Assembly: GCA_012513395.1 (NCBI GenBank)
Contig: JAAZCH010000057.1
Location: 1 to 49,190 of the forward strand
Direction: 5' to 3'
Source: Tissierellia bacterium
Lineage (GTDB): Bacteria; Bacillota_A; Clostridia; Tissierellales; Peptoniphilaceae
DNA length: 49,190 nt
Shown here: one piece after another, positions 16,485 through 25,241 of the stretch
Numbering within the stretch: the first letter of the stretch is position 1
How the letters are laid out: the number at the start of each line of letters is the position of its first letter
The notes under the pieces: generated by a model
The model's database searches: none
What the model was told of the DNA's origin: nothing
The model's input: the letters and a program-made list of their open reading frames with translations, nothing else
Position numbers and translations under genes: made by a program

Positions 16485-17162
16485 ATGAAATATTCAATCG
16501 AAGGCGGCGCATTGCCAGTAGTAAGAATTTATTTAGAACCAGGTGAATCTATGATAAGTGAAGCAGGGGGAAGAACATGGGCAAGAGGGAATATCCTCAC
16601 AGAATCCACATCAGAAGGAGGAGCGAAAAAAGCTCTAGGTAGAATGTTTTCAGGAGAAAGTTTATTTATGAGTAAATACACAGCCCAAGGACCTGCAGAA
16701 ATAGCATTTGCATCTAGCTTTCCAGGAAAAATTCTAGCAGTAGAATTAGGCGAAGGAAGAAGCATAATAGCACAAAGAAAAGCATTTATGTGCGGAACTT
16801 ACGGTGTACAATTGTCAGCCCATATCCAAAAAAAATTGGGCGCAGGACTAGCAGGCGGAGAAGGATTTATTATGCAAAAGATTACAGGCCCTGGAATTGC
16901 ATTTTTGGAAATTGACGGATACTGTGTAGAATACGATTTGCAACCAGGAGAGAGAATGGTTTTGGACACAGGAGTATTGGCGGCTATGGACGAAACGGTA
17001 AACATGGAAGTGGAAATGGTTAAAGGTATGAAAAATGTATTTCTAGGTGGAGAAGGTCTATTCGATACATTTGTGACTGGACCAGGAAGAGTGTATTTAC
17101 AAACTATGACCATAGAAAATATTGCAAAATTAATAATACCATTTATTCCAACTAAAAATTGA
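16485..17162 (+). CDS. AIM24/TIGR00266 family protein
   Basis: A 225-residue soluble protein of the AIM24 (TIGR00266) family, a double-stranded beta-helix fold. Characteristic segments are LEPGESMISEAGG, a central FTAQGPAEIAFASSFPGKILAVEL-like stretch, GEGFIMQKITGPGIAFLEI and the closing FVTGPGRVYLQTM. Bacterial members have no agreed function; several lie near membrane or stress genes, and the yeast relative acts in mitochondrial membrane organisation. It starts ten bases after the lipoprotein stop with AGGAGG. The last codon overlaps a TTG in the next frame. Confidence 0.9.
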   Translation: MKYSIEGGALPVVRIYLEPGESMISEAGGRTWARGNILTESTSEGGAKKALGRMFSGESLFMSKYTAQGPAEIAFASSFPGKILAVELGEGRSIIAQRKAFMCGTYGVQLSAHIQKKLGAGLAGGEGFIMQKITGPGIAFLEIDGYCVEYDLQPGERMVLDTGVLAAMDETVNMEVEMVKGMKNVFLGGEGLFDTFVTGPGRVYLQTMTIENIAKLIIPFIPTKN

Positions 17163-17176
17163 GAAAGGATAAGAAT

Positions 17177-17638
17177 ATGAAAAAATATTTGACGATTATT
17201 TTAATAATAGCTTTGGTTTTGCTAACAGCTTGTGGTGGCGGAGATTCTAAACCAAAAGAAGAATCTAAACCAGAGCCTAGCAAATTCATCGGCACTTGGC
17301 TAACCATAGCTTATATAGATGAAGATGGAACCATGGCATTTGAAAGAGGATATGACGATATAATAAAAGTAATCTTTAACGAAGACGGAACCTACATTTT
17401 TGACCCAGAAGATCCCATCGAAGGAGATTGGGTAGACGAAGGAGACAAACTCGTAATGGATAAGGGCACCGGAGATGAAGAAGCTTATGAATACATTGAC
17501 GGATTATTGAAATTTGAAATGACTGATGGTTATGGATATTTTGCGCTAGAAGGTAGTCCAGTAGGAGAGACAGAAAAGAAAATATACGAAGAAGCATACT
17601 TATTGTATCATCCAGACGGAACTAGCACAGAACGATAG
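17177..17638 (+). CDS. Small lipoprotein with lipocalin-like domain
   Basis: A 153-residue lipoprotein: signal MKKYLTIILIIALVLLTAC with lipobox LTAC, a short Lys/Glu/Pro linker, then a beta-rich domain opening FIGTWLTIAYIDEDGTM and containing IFNEDGTYIFDPEDPIEGDW. It resembles the extracellular domains of the Q-rich membrane protein encoded upstream (GxW start, EDGT hairpin, G-x-W-x-x-EG). I choose ATG 17177 because AAAGGA lies seven bases upstream; a TTG at 17159 overlaps the previous stop and would add six charged residues before the signal. Last gene of the six-gene operon. Confidence 0.8.
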   Translation: MKKYLTIILIIALVLLTACGGGDSKPKEESKPEPSKFIGTWLTIAYIDEDGTMAFERGYDDIIKVIFNEDGTYIFDPEDPIEGDWVDEGDKLVMDKGTGDEEAYEYIDGLLKFEMTDGYGYFALEGSPVGETEKKIYEEAYLLYHPDGTSTER

Positions 17639-17650
17639 ATTATACGACCA

Positions 17651-17719
17651 AGGGTGAGGTCCTCCATAAAATGGAAAGTATTTTTAATAGCTTCATTTCA
17701 TTATTTTCTTTCTCACCCT
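17651..17719 (+). other. Long-range inverted repeat after the envelope operon
   Basis: AGGGTGAG (17651-17658) pairs with CTCACCCT (17712-17719) across 53 bases that contain a small hairpin TCCAT-AAA-ATGGA. It may be a 3-prime mRNA structure. The rest of the 606-bp gene-free gap 17639-18244 contains AT-rich near-repeats (about 17815-17850), a terminator-like hairpin (18009-18058), promoter copy 2 and a leader with alternative hairpins. Confidence 0.4.
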
Positions 17720-18008
17720 ATAATATACAACAGGCCAAATTATGTGTAGAAATTCTTAAGGAAGTGATGAAATGAAGCGAAAATTTTTTTATAATAATAA
17801 GCACAATCAGTGCAGTTAAAAGTTAAAAGTGTAAAGTGAAAAGTTGTTACCTACGACTAAGTGTGGCAAATCGAAACCGCCAATGTAGTCCCGCGGCGTA
17901 AGCCGATTGAGCCATTAATGTGTTTACAATTGCTATTGTATTTTACATATTGATGGTGTCAGTAGAAAATTAATTCCCTACGCCTACGGCCAAATATGAA
18001 AAATTTAC

Positions 18009-18058
18009 AATCCTGTGTTTGGCGAAATCAAATTCGCCGACACTGGATTTATTTTTTT
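18009..18058 (+). terminator. Terminator-like hairpin upstream of surface-protein promoter
   Basis: AATCC-TGTGTTT-GGCGAA (18009 onward) pairs with TTCGCC-GACACT-GGATT (to 18049), with one mismatch and a small bulge, followed by A and seven T (18052-18058). It can insulate the promoter from readthrough. CCTACGCCTACGGCC just before it recalls the GCCTACGG boxes of the palindromic repeats at 2477 and 24510, so it may be a diverged third copy. Confidence 0.6.
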
Positions 18059-18094
18059 GAAATAAATCTAATTATCCAAAAATAAATTTGCTCT

Positions 18095-18140
18095 TGTCAC
18101 CCTACGGGTGACATACTTTTTGTAAGCCTTGTGATATGCT
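18095..18140 (+). promoter_or_regulatory. Palindrome-controlled promoter, copy 2 (surface protein)
   Basis: The palindrome TGTCACCC-TAC-GGGTGACA at 18095-18113 is identical to copy 1, as are the next seven bases (TACTTTT). After 21 bp comes -10-like TATGCT (18135-18140). The -35 position again reads CATACT. The predicted transcript has a leader of about 98 bases before the surface-protein start. Confidence 0.7.
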
Positions 18141-18152
18141 GATTACAGAGGA

Positions 18153-18210
18153 CGATTTTTAGAGAAAATCGATATTTTGGTAGGAGTTTTAGAAAATTTA
18201 ATAAAAATCG
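18153..18210 (+). other. Leader with two mutually exclusive hairpins
   Basis: CGATTTTTA (18153-18161) can pair either locally with AAAATCG (18165-18171) or with TAAAAATCG (18202-18210). It lies in the predicted 5-prime leader of the surface-protein gene. Whether it switches anything is unknown. Confidence 0.4.
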
Positions 18211-18244
18211 ACAAATAGTAAAAAATTAAAAAGGAGAGAAGAAA

Positions 18245-20632
18245 ATGAAAACGATTAAAAAAATAACAGCCATAACATTATTGTTTATATTGTTTTTAGG
18301 GCTTATAGAAGGAGTAGCACTTGTTAAAGCAAGTGGTACTGAGTATAGTATAACAGTTCATGGAGGAAAGGCGACCCCTTCATCCTCTGTTGCTGGGGGA
18401 AAAGTTAAACTTTCCGCAAATCCACCTGAAGAAGGTCAAGTTTTTTCTCATTGGGACGTAAAAGAAGACCTAAAAAAATTTATTGCTAATTTACAATATG
18501 AGGGTTCGGGATTAACAATGCCAAATGAAGATATGGAGATTACTGCAATTTATAAACCAGCCTATAATATAGTTGTTAATGAAGGAAAAGTATTGACGCG
18601 AAATGATATACCAATTACTTTTGCTATAGCTGCTGAATGAGATCATATTGTAATATTAGCATCAGACAAATCAGCAGAAGGTCTAGGATTTAGTGAATGG
18701 AAAATAGAAAAGGGAAATGTCACATTAGACCAAAAAACTAAAGCAAGGACACATTTCTATATGCCAGCTGAAGACGTACAAATAGATGCTAACTATGATG
18801 GAGGTTATACAGTTAAAGTAAATGGTGGTAAATCTAATGTGTCAATGGCTGCTTCAGGAGCTAGAGTAGAGCTAACAGTACCAAATGATGACCCAGAAGG
18901 AAAAGTATTTAGAGGTTGGGAGGTTATTAGTGGTGGAGTGACGATAGAAGATCCCACATCAAAGGTAACATATTTTACTATGAAGAATGCAAATGTAGAA
19001 ATAACTGCAAATTTACTAGAGACACATGAAATAACAATAGAAAATGGAAAAGCAACACCTGAAAGTGCTGCAAAAGGAGACACTGTAACAATAACAGCAA
19101 ATCCTCCAGAAGGTAAAGTATTTAAAAACTGGGTAGGCAGTGATGGAGTTGTATTTGAAAATGTAAATAATAAAGAAACTACATTTATAATGCCAGATAA
19201 ACCAGTAGAAATAAAAGCAGAATTTACTGATTTATATAAAATAACGGTAAATAATGGTAGAGCAGAGCCGGAATATGCATTGCCAGGTTGGAATGTAAAA
19301 ATATTTGCTAAAGAGCCTTCAGAAGGGCAAGGATTTAAAGAGTGGAAAATTAATAGTGAAGGCATAACATTAGATGATAGGCAAACTGCCATTACATTTT
19401 TTGAGATGTCAGCAAAAGATGTGGAAGTAACTGCTAATTTCGAAAAAGGTTATAAAATTGTGGTCAATAATGGATATGCAGTCCCAGAATCTTACGCAGC
19501 TGAAGGTGCAAAAGTTTTGATTTATGCTACACCTGCAGAAGGCGAGATATTTATGAACTGGGAAATTCTAGGTACTGATGTAGAGTTAGAAGGTCCAGAA
19601 GAAAGTTTTAAATCCTTTATTATGCCAGCAGGAGAAGTGGAAATAACGGCAATTATTAAAAAGATGGATTTAGCAGCGGTCACCTATAATGCTAACGGTG
19701 GAACAGGTAAAACGTACTTTGAATATACTGAGATAGGTAAATCCTATACACTTTTAGATTGTAAATTCACACCACCTAAAAATAAAGTATTTAAAGCATG
19801 GCTGGTAGGTTCGAAAGAGTACAAACCAGGAAGTAAAATTGTTATAAGCGAAAAAAACACAGAAGCAAAGGCAATTTGGATTGATAAAAAAGAAGAAGCT
19901 AAACCACCAGTAATAGAAAAAACATACCAAATCCATGTCTACGGCGGATCAGCAAATAAAAGATCAGCCAAAGCAGGAGAAATTATAACTATCACTGCAA
20001 AAGAAAAAGACTTTATAAGATGGGAAGGAAACGTCACACTAGATGACAGATACGATTACGAAACCACCTTCACCATGCCAGCAAAAGACGTAGAAATAGA
20101 CGCAATTTACAGAGAAACACCACACTATCCACACTACCCAGAATACCCAATATGGGGATGGGGATATGAATACAACAAACCAAGTACACCAATAGTAACA
20201 CCAACACCAGAAACAAAAATAAATCTACAAGCCAAACTAACAATAGGCTCCAAAATCCTAGAAAAAACTTTAAACGGATCCAAAACAGAAATCAAAATGG
20301 ACATAGCACCATTTACAAAAGACGGCAGAACTATGGTACCAATAAGATACGCAGCAGAAGCCCTAGGATTTAACGTAGAATGGGATTTAGCAACCTGGAC
20401 AGTAACTCTAAAAGACAAATACAATACAGTAAAAATTTCAGTAAACACAAACCAAATCATAGTAAACGGAAACGTATATGAATCAGACGTCAAACCAATC
20501 CTAGAAAAAGGCAGAACTATGCTTCCAATAGGAAACGTAGCCAGAGCGCTAGGATTAAAAGACGGAGTAGATGTAATTTGGAATGAGAAAACTCAAGAAG
20601 TAATTATTAAAAGAGAGATAGTTGTTAAGTAG
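18245..20632 (+). pseudogene. InlB-repeat surface protein with copper-amine-oxidase-N-like C-terminus, interrupted by in-frame TGA
   Basis: One frame runs from ATG 18245 (AAGGAG upstream) to TAA 20632, about 796 codons, broken only by TGA at 18638-18640. The flanking residues (AIAAE-stop-DHIVILASDKSAEG) align with the other repeats, where this position is Gly (AAEGAKVLIYA), so a GGA-to-TGA change explains it. The protein has a signal peptide and about seven divergent InlB B-repeats (motif GGKATP...G..V.ITANPPEGKVFKNW...F.MP...VEI.A). A Listeria-Bacteroides-type repeat near VTYNANGGTGKTYFEY follows, then a Pro-rich spacer and a C-terminal copper-amine-oxidase-N-like domain (GRTMVPIRYAAEALGF). 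ATG 18761 could restart translation but would lack a signal peptide. Expected location: cell surface. Confidence 0.8.
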
Positions 20633-20640
20633 AAGAAATC

Positions 20641-20740
20641 GTAGCCGTCGCATTGTATGCGACTTAAAGCCAAGGACCTTCACTCGTTAAGCATTTAAAC
20701 GTACAATGCACAACGAACAACGTACAGTGTCTATGGCTAC
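20641..20740. repeat. Compact palindromic element between surface-protein and sensor genes
   Basis: A 100-bp stretch bounded by GTAGCC (20641-20646) and GGCTAC (20735-20740). It contains a perfect hairpin GTCGCAT-TGT-ATGCGAC (20647-20663) and an alternative pairing of GCATTGTA (20650-20657) with TACAATGC (20702-20709). It may be a small mobile palindrome or a structured 3-prime end. Confidence 0.45.
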
Positions 20741-20754
20741 CTTTAGCTTGTAAT

Positions 20755-20795
20755 AATCCCGTGTATAACGAATTAAATCTTTGCACGGGATTTTT
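20755..20795 (+). terminator. Rho-independent terminator after surface-protein gene
   Basis: AATCCCGTG (20755-20763) pairs with CACGGGATT (20784-20792), followed by T's to 20795. Confidence 0.85.
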
Positions 20796-20889
20796 ATATG
20801 ACAAAATTTTAATTTCCATGTATAATATATTTATATATTTAAACTAAATAAGAAATTGTATAATATAGTATATCAATCTGAGGGACGGT

Positions 20890-23253
20890 ATGAAAATTTG
20901 GAGATTACATATGAGAAAATTCATAATTTTTTCAATAGCTCTAATTTTTATATTGTCTTTTTTTGTTCCTAATGTTCTTGCTCAGTCTGAAATGGGAGGC
21001 ATTTATTATTATTCCAATAGGTGGGTAAGATCTGAACAGGTTCTTAAAAATATATTTGTAGATTATAACATTATTCCTATGGAATCTGATCCCTTTGATT
21101 ATTTAAATAATGGTGCAAAAGCCGTAGAGGTTATGGATTCAGAATATGGTTTTATTAAAGACAATTATTATAGTTATCCACTTTATAAGCTCACTCCGAT
21201 AATTGCAATAAATAGAGATAAGACAAATATAAATATAGAAACTTGGTCCGATTTAACCAAGTACGATGTAACTGTGGGTATGGAAGAATACACAGAATAT
21301 TCAATTCTAGGAATGAATCAAGGACTAGATAAGAATAAAAGTAATTTTGATAAAAGTACAAAATTACTCAAAGAAATTAAAGCAAATGGAAATTTAATTT
21401 TCTTGCCTAAAAAGGATTTTTCTATATCAGATATCCCAGATGTAGTTATTTTATATGATAATCATGCGAAAATTTTAAATTCTATGGGTGCGAATTTGGA
21501 AGTTGTTATTCCCACTGAAGGCACGGTATCTTTTGGATATTCGCTATTTTCAAATGAACCTCTGGATTTAAACGGTGAAATACTTTTTGAGGAATTGGAA
21601 AAAAATGGATTCAATACTAGTTTTTCAAATGAAGAAGATAATATTACAAAAATAAATTCTAGCATCTATATGGACATCATTAGGGCCGAAAGTATGGTCA
21701 ATAGAGAGTTAATAAAGCCATTTAGGCCACTTAGAACGAATAAATTTGAAAATGCCATCACCTATGTTTTGCTTTTCTTAATTATTGGGATCTTGAGTGC
21801 ATATTTTTATTTTAGAATTACTACAGAGGATTTAAGAAATTATATATTTTTTGTGTTCTCTCTTCTTTGTTTTTGGATAATTGTTAGAATGAGTAGGCTA
21901 TTATTATCGAATAGAGAAATTGTGCACAGATACGCATGGTACTTGTATTATGTGGCAATGATCTACATTCCTATGTTATTTGTTTGGATTTCTTTTAGCG
22001 TGGAGGAGAGACTTGAGGAGAGGAAATTTTCTGTTTATAGAAAAATCTCATTCATATATTCTACTATATTATTGGTATTTGTATTGACCAATGATTTACA
22101 TAATTTAGTTTTTAAATTTCACACTGGAAATGATGATTATAGTTTTAATTACGTTATGATAGTTATTCTTTTAAATTATGTCGTTTCTATTTTTATCTCC
22201 TTTGGAGTTTTAATCAAAAAAGCTATTTCAATGCCTAAGCGTAGACAATTGATAATCCCTTCGATATTTGTTTTATCTTTATTAGTTTATATAATAATTT
22301 TTAATGTATATCTAAACAACAAAATTGCCGTTGAGCTGACTAAAACAGTGACTCTTATTATAGTTTTGCTTACTGTCTTTTCTATGAGGTTTGGACTAAT
22401 TCCTATAAATCGTATGCATATTCCAATTTTTCAAAAATCCAGAATTTCTTTAGAAATAAGAGATAAGACTGAAAAAACATTGATAAAATCTGATGCAGGT
22501 AAAGATTTTGAAGTTTTTTTGATGAAGCGAAAGCCTATTCAAGGTGGCTTTGCTGTATGGTATGAGGATCTTACATTTCTCAACAAACTTTTAAGCAAAG
22601 AGGAAGAATTAAATGAAAAATTAGAGGAAAATGTTGAGATATTAAAAAGACGCTACGAGGTGGAAAAACAGCTAGAAGCGCTGTCCAAAAAAGAACAGCT
22701 ACAAAAGACGGTGGAAGTTGCAATTCAAGAAGACTTAGAACAATTGGATAAAGAAATAAAACTACTGGAAAATTTAGACAAAGAGGAGAGAAAGTTTAGG
22801 TTGACGGTTTTGGCTTTAGATCTAGTGAGATTAAAATACATTTCAAATCTACTAATTATATCTCTTACTAATAATGTAATAGAAGTGGAGGATATGTTAA
22901 TCTATCTTAATTCTTTAAGCAAAATAGTCAATAATATAGGAATTGATTGCAATATTTATAATCATGGAAAAGGAAATATTACATTTACTGCGGCGAATAA
23001 GATGCTCAATTGGTTTGTAGAGTCTTTAATAAATGGGATTGGCAGCGAGAAAGAAATCAGTTGTGTCACATATTTCGACGAAGATAAGTCCACAATGATG
23101 CTATATACAGACAGGGATAAAATAGATTTTAATCCTTTTCTTCCTAAATCAAAAGGAGTGAATAAACCGAACATTCCAGCTGAAGAAGTAATAATTCAAG
23201 AAAATGAATTTATGTATAAAGGTACTATGAAGATAAGTCGGGTGATTATATGA
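20890..23253 (+). CDS. Seven-TM sensor protein with solute-binding-like ectodomain and degenerate kinase end
   Basis: A 787-residue protein: signal sequence (to about 32), then an extracellular region of about 250 residues that recalls type 2 periplasmic binding proteins (PIIAINRD ... NIETWSDLTKYDVTVGMEEYT). Seven hydrophobic segments follow at roughly 291-310, 318-336, 350-370, 386-404, 421-442, 454-473 and 484-500. A cytoplasmic part has a long coiled coil (about 563-630) and a kinase-like end. That end has no phosphorylatable H-box (LDLVRLKYISNLLI), only a weak N-box echo (VESLINGIG) and no glycine box, so it is probably catalytically dead. The stop overlaps the next start by ATGA, which encodes an intact kinase. 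It likely senses a ligand and acts through that partner. Confidence 0.8.
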   Translation: MKIWRLHMRKFIIFSIALIFILSFFVPNVLAQSEMGGIYYYSNRWVRSEQVLKNIFVDYNIIPMESDPFDYLNNGAKAVEVMDSEYGFIKDNYYSYPLYKLTPIIAINRDKTNINIETWSDLTKYDVTVGMEEYTEYSILGMNQGLDKNKSNFDKSTKLLKEIKANGNLIFLPKKDFSISDIPDVVILYDNHAKILNSMGANLEVVIPTEGTVSFGYSLFSNEPLDLNGEILFEELEKNGFNTSFSNEEDNITKINSSIYMDIIRAESMVNRELIKPFRPLRTNKFENAITYVLLFLIIGILSAYFYFRITTEDLRNYIFFVFSLLCFWIIVRMSRLLLSNREIVHRYAWYLYYVAMIYIPMLFVWISFSVEERLEERKFSVYRKISFIYSTILLVFVLTNDLHNLVFKFHTGNDDYSFNYVMIVILLNYVVSIFISFGVLIKKAISMPKRRQLIIPSIFVLSLLVYIIIFNVYLNNKIAVELTKTVTLIIVLLTVFSMRFGLIPINRMHIPIFQKSRISLEIRDKTEKTLIKSDAGKDFEVFLMKRKPIQGGFAVWYEDLTFLNKLLSKEEELNEKLEENVEILKRRYEVEKQLEALSKKEQLQKTVEVAIQEDLEQLDKEIKLLENLDKEERKFRLTVLALDLVRLKYISNLLIISLTNNVIEVEDMLIYLNSLSKIVNNIGIDCNIYNHGKGNITFTAANKMLNWFVESLINGIGSEKEISCVTYFDEDKSTMMLYTDRDKIDFNPFLPKSKGVNKPNIPAEEVIIQENEFMYKGTMKISRVII

Positions 23254-24521
23254 TTTATTATTTGCCAAATAATATTAGATTATTTGCATATGTATTGATG
23301 TTACTGGGTTTACTTTTACAAAGCCAATTAGTTGTGGTAGAAAAATTTCGAATGAGTTCTGCTTTTGATAAACTAAAGGAAATAGTATTTTTAATTATAC
23401 AACTGTTACTTGTGACTTTAGCTACGTATAATTTGAGTAATATGAATAATCTTGGCATTGCATATTATTTTAAATATTCTGTAATAACATATCCTATATT
23501 TATGACAATATTTATAAGAACTATATTTATAGGTATAGATACTTTGAAAAAAGTAAATGAAGAAATAACTCCATTTTCTATTTTAGAATCTCTCGACAAT
23601 TTGGACTCAGGATTGACAGTTTATGAAACTGATGGACAAATTATACTGAATAACAAAAAAATGAAAGAAGTAATTAACGCTTTATTTCCTAAAGTTTATA
23701 AAAATGGGAACAGACTGTGGGAAGATATTAATAATTATCCAAGTAAAGTCAAAAATGAAAAAAATATTGTAATGATTAAAAGTGAAGGGACAATATACGA
23801 ATTTTCTATTAATTCTATTCATATCAAAGGTAAAACTTATAAAGAGTTATTAGCATCAGATGTTACAAAGATATATAATCAGTTGGCAATAATAGAAAAA
23901 GAGAACAAAGAATTAGATGAGTCTTACAAAGAAGTAGATAAGATGATAGAAGAAATTAACGAGATTGTAGATATGGAAGAAAAAATTCGACTCAAAGTTT
24001 ACTTACACGACTCCTTGGGATACCAGTTTACACTGATGAGAAGTTTAGTCGACAATTATGATAAATACGATGGGAATCTAGAATTAATAAGACCTTTAGA
24101 AATTTTAGAAAATTTAAAAAAAGATCCAGAAAAATCGCCAAAAGAAACTTTAAATGAAATCAGAGAATTTTTTAAAAATATAGGAATTAAAATAAAAGTA
24201 GTTACAGAAACAATTTTACCAAAAGATATTGCAAATGTATTTTCTCTTATAGCTATAGAAGGGATAACAAACGGAATCATACACGGCGATGCCAAAAATT
24301 TTTTAATAAATTACTATGAAGAAGGGGAGTATTACGTTATAAAAATAGAAAATGATGGCATATCATCGGAAGGTAAAATTATCGAAGGTGGAGGCCTAAA
24401 AGGTATGAGGTTTAGGCTAAAACCCTATGGTGGGATTTTAGAAATCCAAAGCAAAAAACCATTTACCATTTTTGCAAAAATAAAAAAGAATACTAACCAC
24501 TTAGTAGACAGTAATCAATAG
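23250..24521 (+). CDS. Sensor histidine kinase, NarX/DesK (HisKA_3-like) type
   Basis: A 423-residue kinase. Three hydrophobic segments lie in the first 95 residues (about 9-30, 44-60 and 73-95). A PAS-like region (about 105-210, LESLDNLDSGLTVYETDGQIILNNKKMKEV) and a coiled coil follow. The H-box is YLHDSLGYQFTLM with His253; the ATPase domain has N-box EGITNGIIHGDAKN (337-350) and glycine box GGGLKGMRFRL (380-390). HDSLG is typical of kinases that pair with LuxR-type regulators, as in the convergent gene 90 bp away. Translationally coupled to the seven-TM protein, with which it probably forms one receptor complex. Confidence 0.88.
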   Translation: MIYYLPNNIRLFAYVLMLLGLLLQSQLVVVEKFRMSSAFDKLKEIVFLIIQLLLVTLATYNLSNMNNLGIAYYFKYSVITYPIFMTIFIRTIFIGIDTLKKVNEEITPFSILESLDNLDSGLTVYETDGQIILNNKKMKEVINALFPKVYKNGNRLWEDINNYPSKVKNEKNIVMIKSEGTIYEFSINSIHIKGKTYKELLASDVTKIYNQLAIIEKENKELDESYKEVDKMIEEINEIVDMEEKIRLKVYLHDSLGYQFTLMRSLVDNYDKYDGNLELIRPLEILENLKKDPEKSPKETLNEIREFFKNIGIKIKVVTETILPKDIANVFSLIAIEGITNGIIHGDAKNFLINYYEEGEYYVIKIENDGISSEGKIIEGGGLKGMRFRLKPYGGILEIQSKKPFTIFAKIKKNTNHLVDSNQ

Positions 24522-24591
24522 AGGCCTACGGCTATTCCAAGACAAATTCAATTTGTCTAACAGAACCGTGGGTCCTCTATTATTTATTACT
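24510..24591. repeat. Palindromic intergenic repeat, copy B
   Basis: AATAGAGG (24517-24524) pairs with CCTCTATT (24574-24581), extended by AGTAAT and ATTACT outside. GCCTACGGC lies at 24524-24532 and the inner perfect palindrome GACAAATTCAATTTGTC at 24541-24557. Only the centre base of the inner palindrome differs from copy A (2519-2535). The left end covers the kinase stop codon and the element fills the convergent gap before the response regulator, where it may act as a bidirectional terminator. Confidence 0.65.
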
Positions 24592-24611
24592 TTTTATCTA
24601 TTACCCAGTAG

Positions 24612-25241
24612 TTATTCTTCTGGTATAAAGAAATCATTTGCTAACATAAATTTCATCAATTCTCTTGCGTTATCTACGCCTACTTTTGTAAAAAGTCTAG
24701 ATGTAATAGTCTTTACTGAGTTGGGACTAATGTCTAAAAATTCTGCAATTTCGATGCGGGTCATGCAGTTACAACATATCAATCTTGCGACTTCTTTTTC
24801 CCTATTGGAAAGTGCGATTTCTAATTTAGAAAATTGCTTAGATCCCTCATCTTCTTCTGGCCAAATATTTTCACCTGCCATAGTCATTTCCACTACATTA
24901 TATAAGTTTTCAATCGTATCAGATTTATATAAAAAGCTATCAATTTTTCCCAAATGAGCTTCAGATATGAAGTTCGCTTCAGGTATTCCTGTCATAAGAA
25001 TGACCTTAATATGGGGGTACATTCGTTTAATATTCGTGCCTGCAACAATTCCGCCATAATTTCCATCGTCGGTACAAATATCTAATAACGCTACATCTAT
25101 TCCCAATTCATGACATATAGAAGGAGCGAAACTAGCATCTGTAATAGACCCTACAACTTTGTATTTTCCGCTCTCATTAAAATACTCAGTTAAGAGTTCT
25201 TTAAGGAAATTGTCATTTTCAACTATCAACATTTTATACAT
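24612..25241 (-). CDS. LuxR/NarL-family response regulator
   Basis: A 209-residue two-domain regulator. The receiver has acidic residues Glu8/Asp10 (VEND), phospho-acceptor Asp54 (ALLDICTDD), Thr84 (MTG) and Lys106 (FLYKSD). The output domain (144-200) is a LuxR-type helix-turn-helix, LSNREKEVARLICC ... TRIEIAEFLDISPNSVKTITSRLF. I choose ATG 25241: AAAGGGG lies nine bases upstream and it begins the receiver strand; ATG 25310 would add 23 residues with no domain. It converges on the two sensor genes. The palindrome copy 3 starts about 105 bp upstream of its start, so autoregulation or binding there is likely. Confidence 0.9.
   Translation of the reverse strand: MYKMLIVENDNFLKELLTEYFNESGKYKVVGSITDASFAPSICHELGIDVALLDICTDDGNYGGIVAGTNIKRMYPHIKVILMTGIPEANFISEAHLGKIDSFLYKSDTIENLYNVVEMTMAGENIWPEEDEGSKQFSKLEIALSNREKEVARLICCNCMTRIEIAEFLDISPNSVKTITSRLFTKVGVDNARELMKFMLANDFFIPEE

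Noticed and set aside
18638..18640. TGA read as glycine (alternative genetic code) or as selenocysteine
   Set aside because: Many genes in the window end with a functional TGA (for example the ATGA overlaps at 401, 1516, 4728, 23250 and 34204). The sister repeats have Gly, not Cys, and I see no clear selenocysteine-insertion hairpin. A nonsense change is simpler.
18761..20632. An independent gene starting at ATG 18761
   Set aside because: It is in frame with the upstream part, has no ribosome site or signal peptide, and starts within a repeat unit.
24553..24957. ORF on the + strand opposite the response regulator
   Set aside because: Antisense shadow of a well-conserved two-domain regulator.
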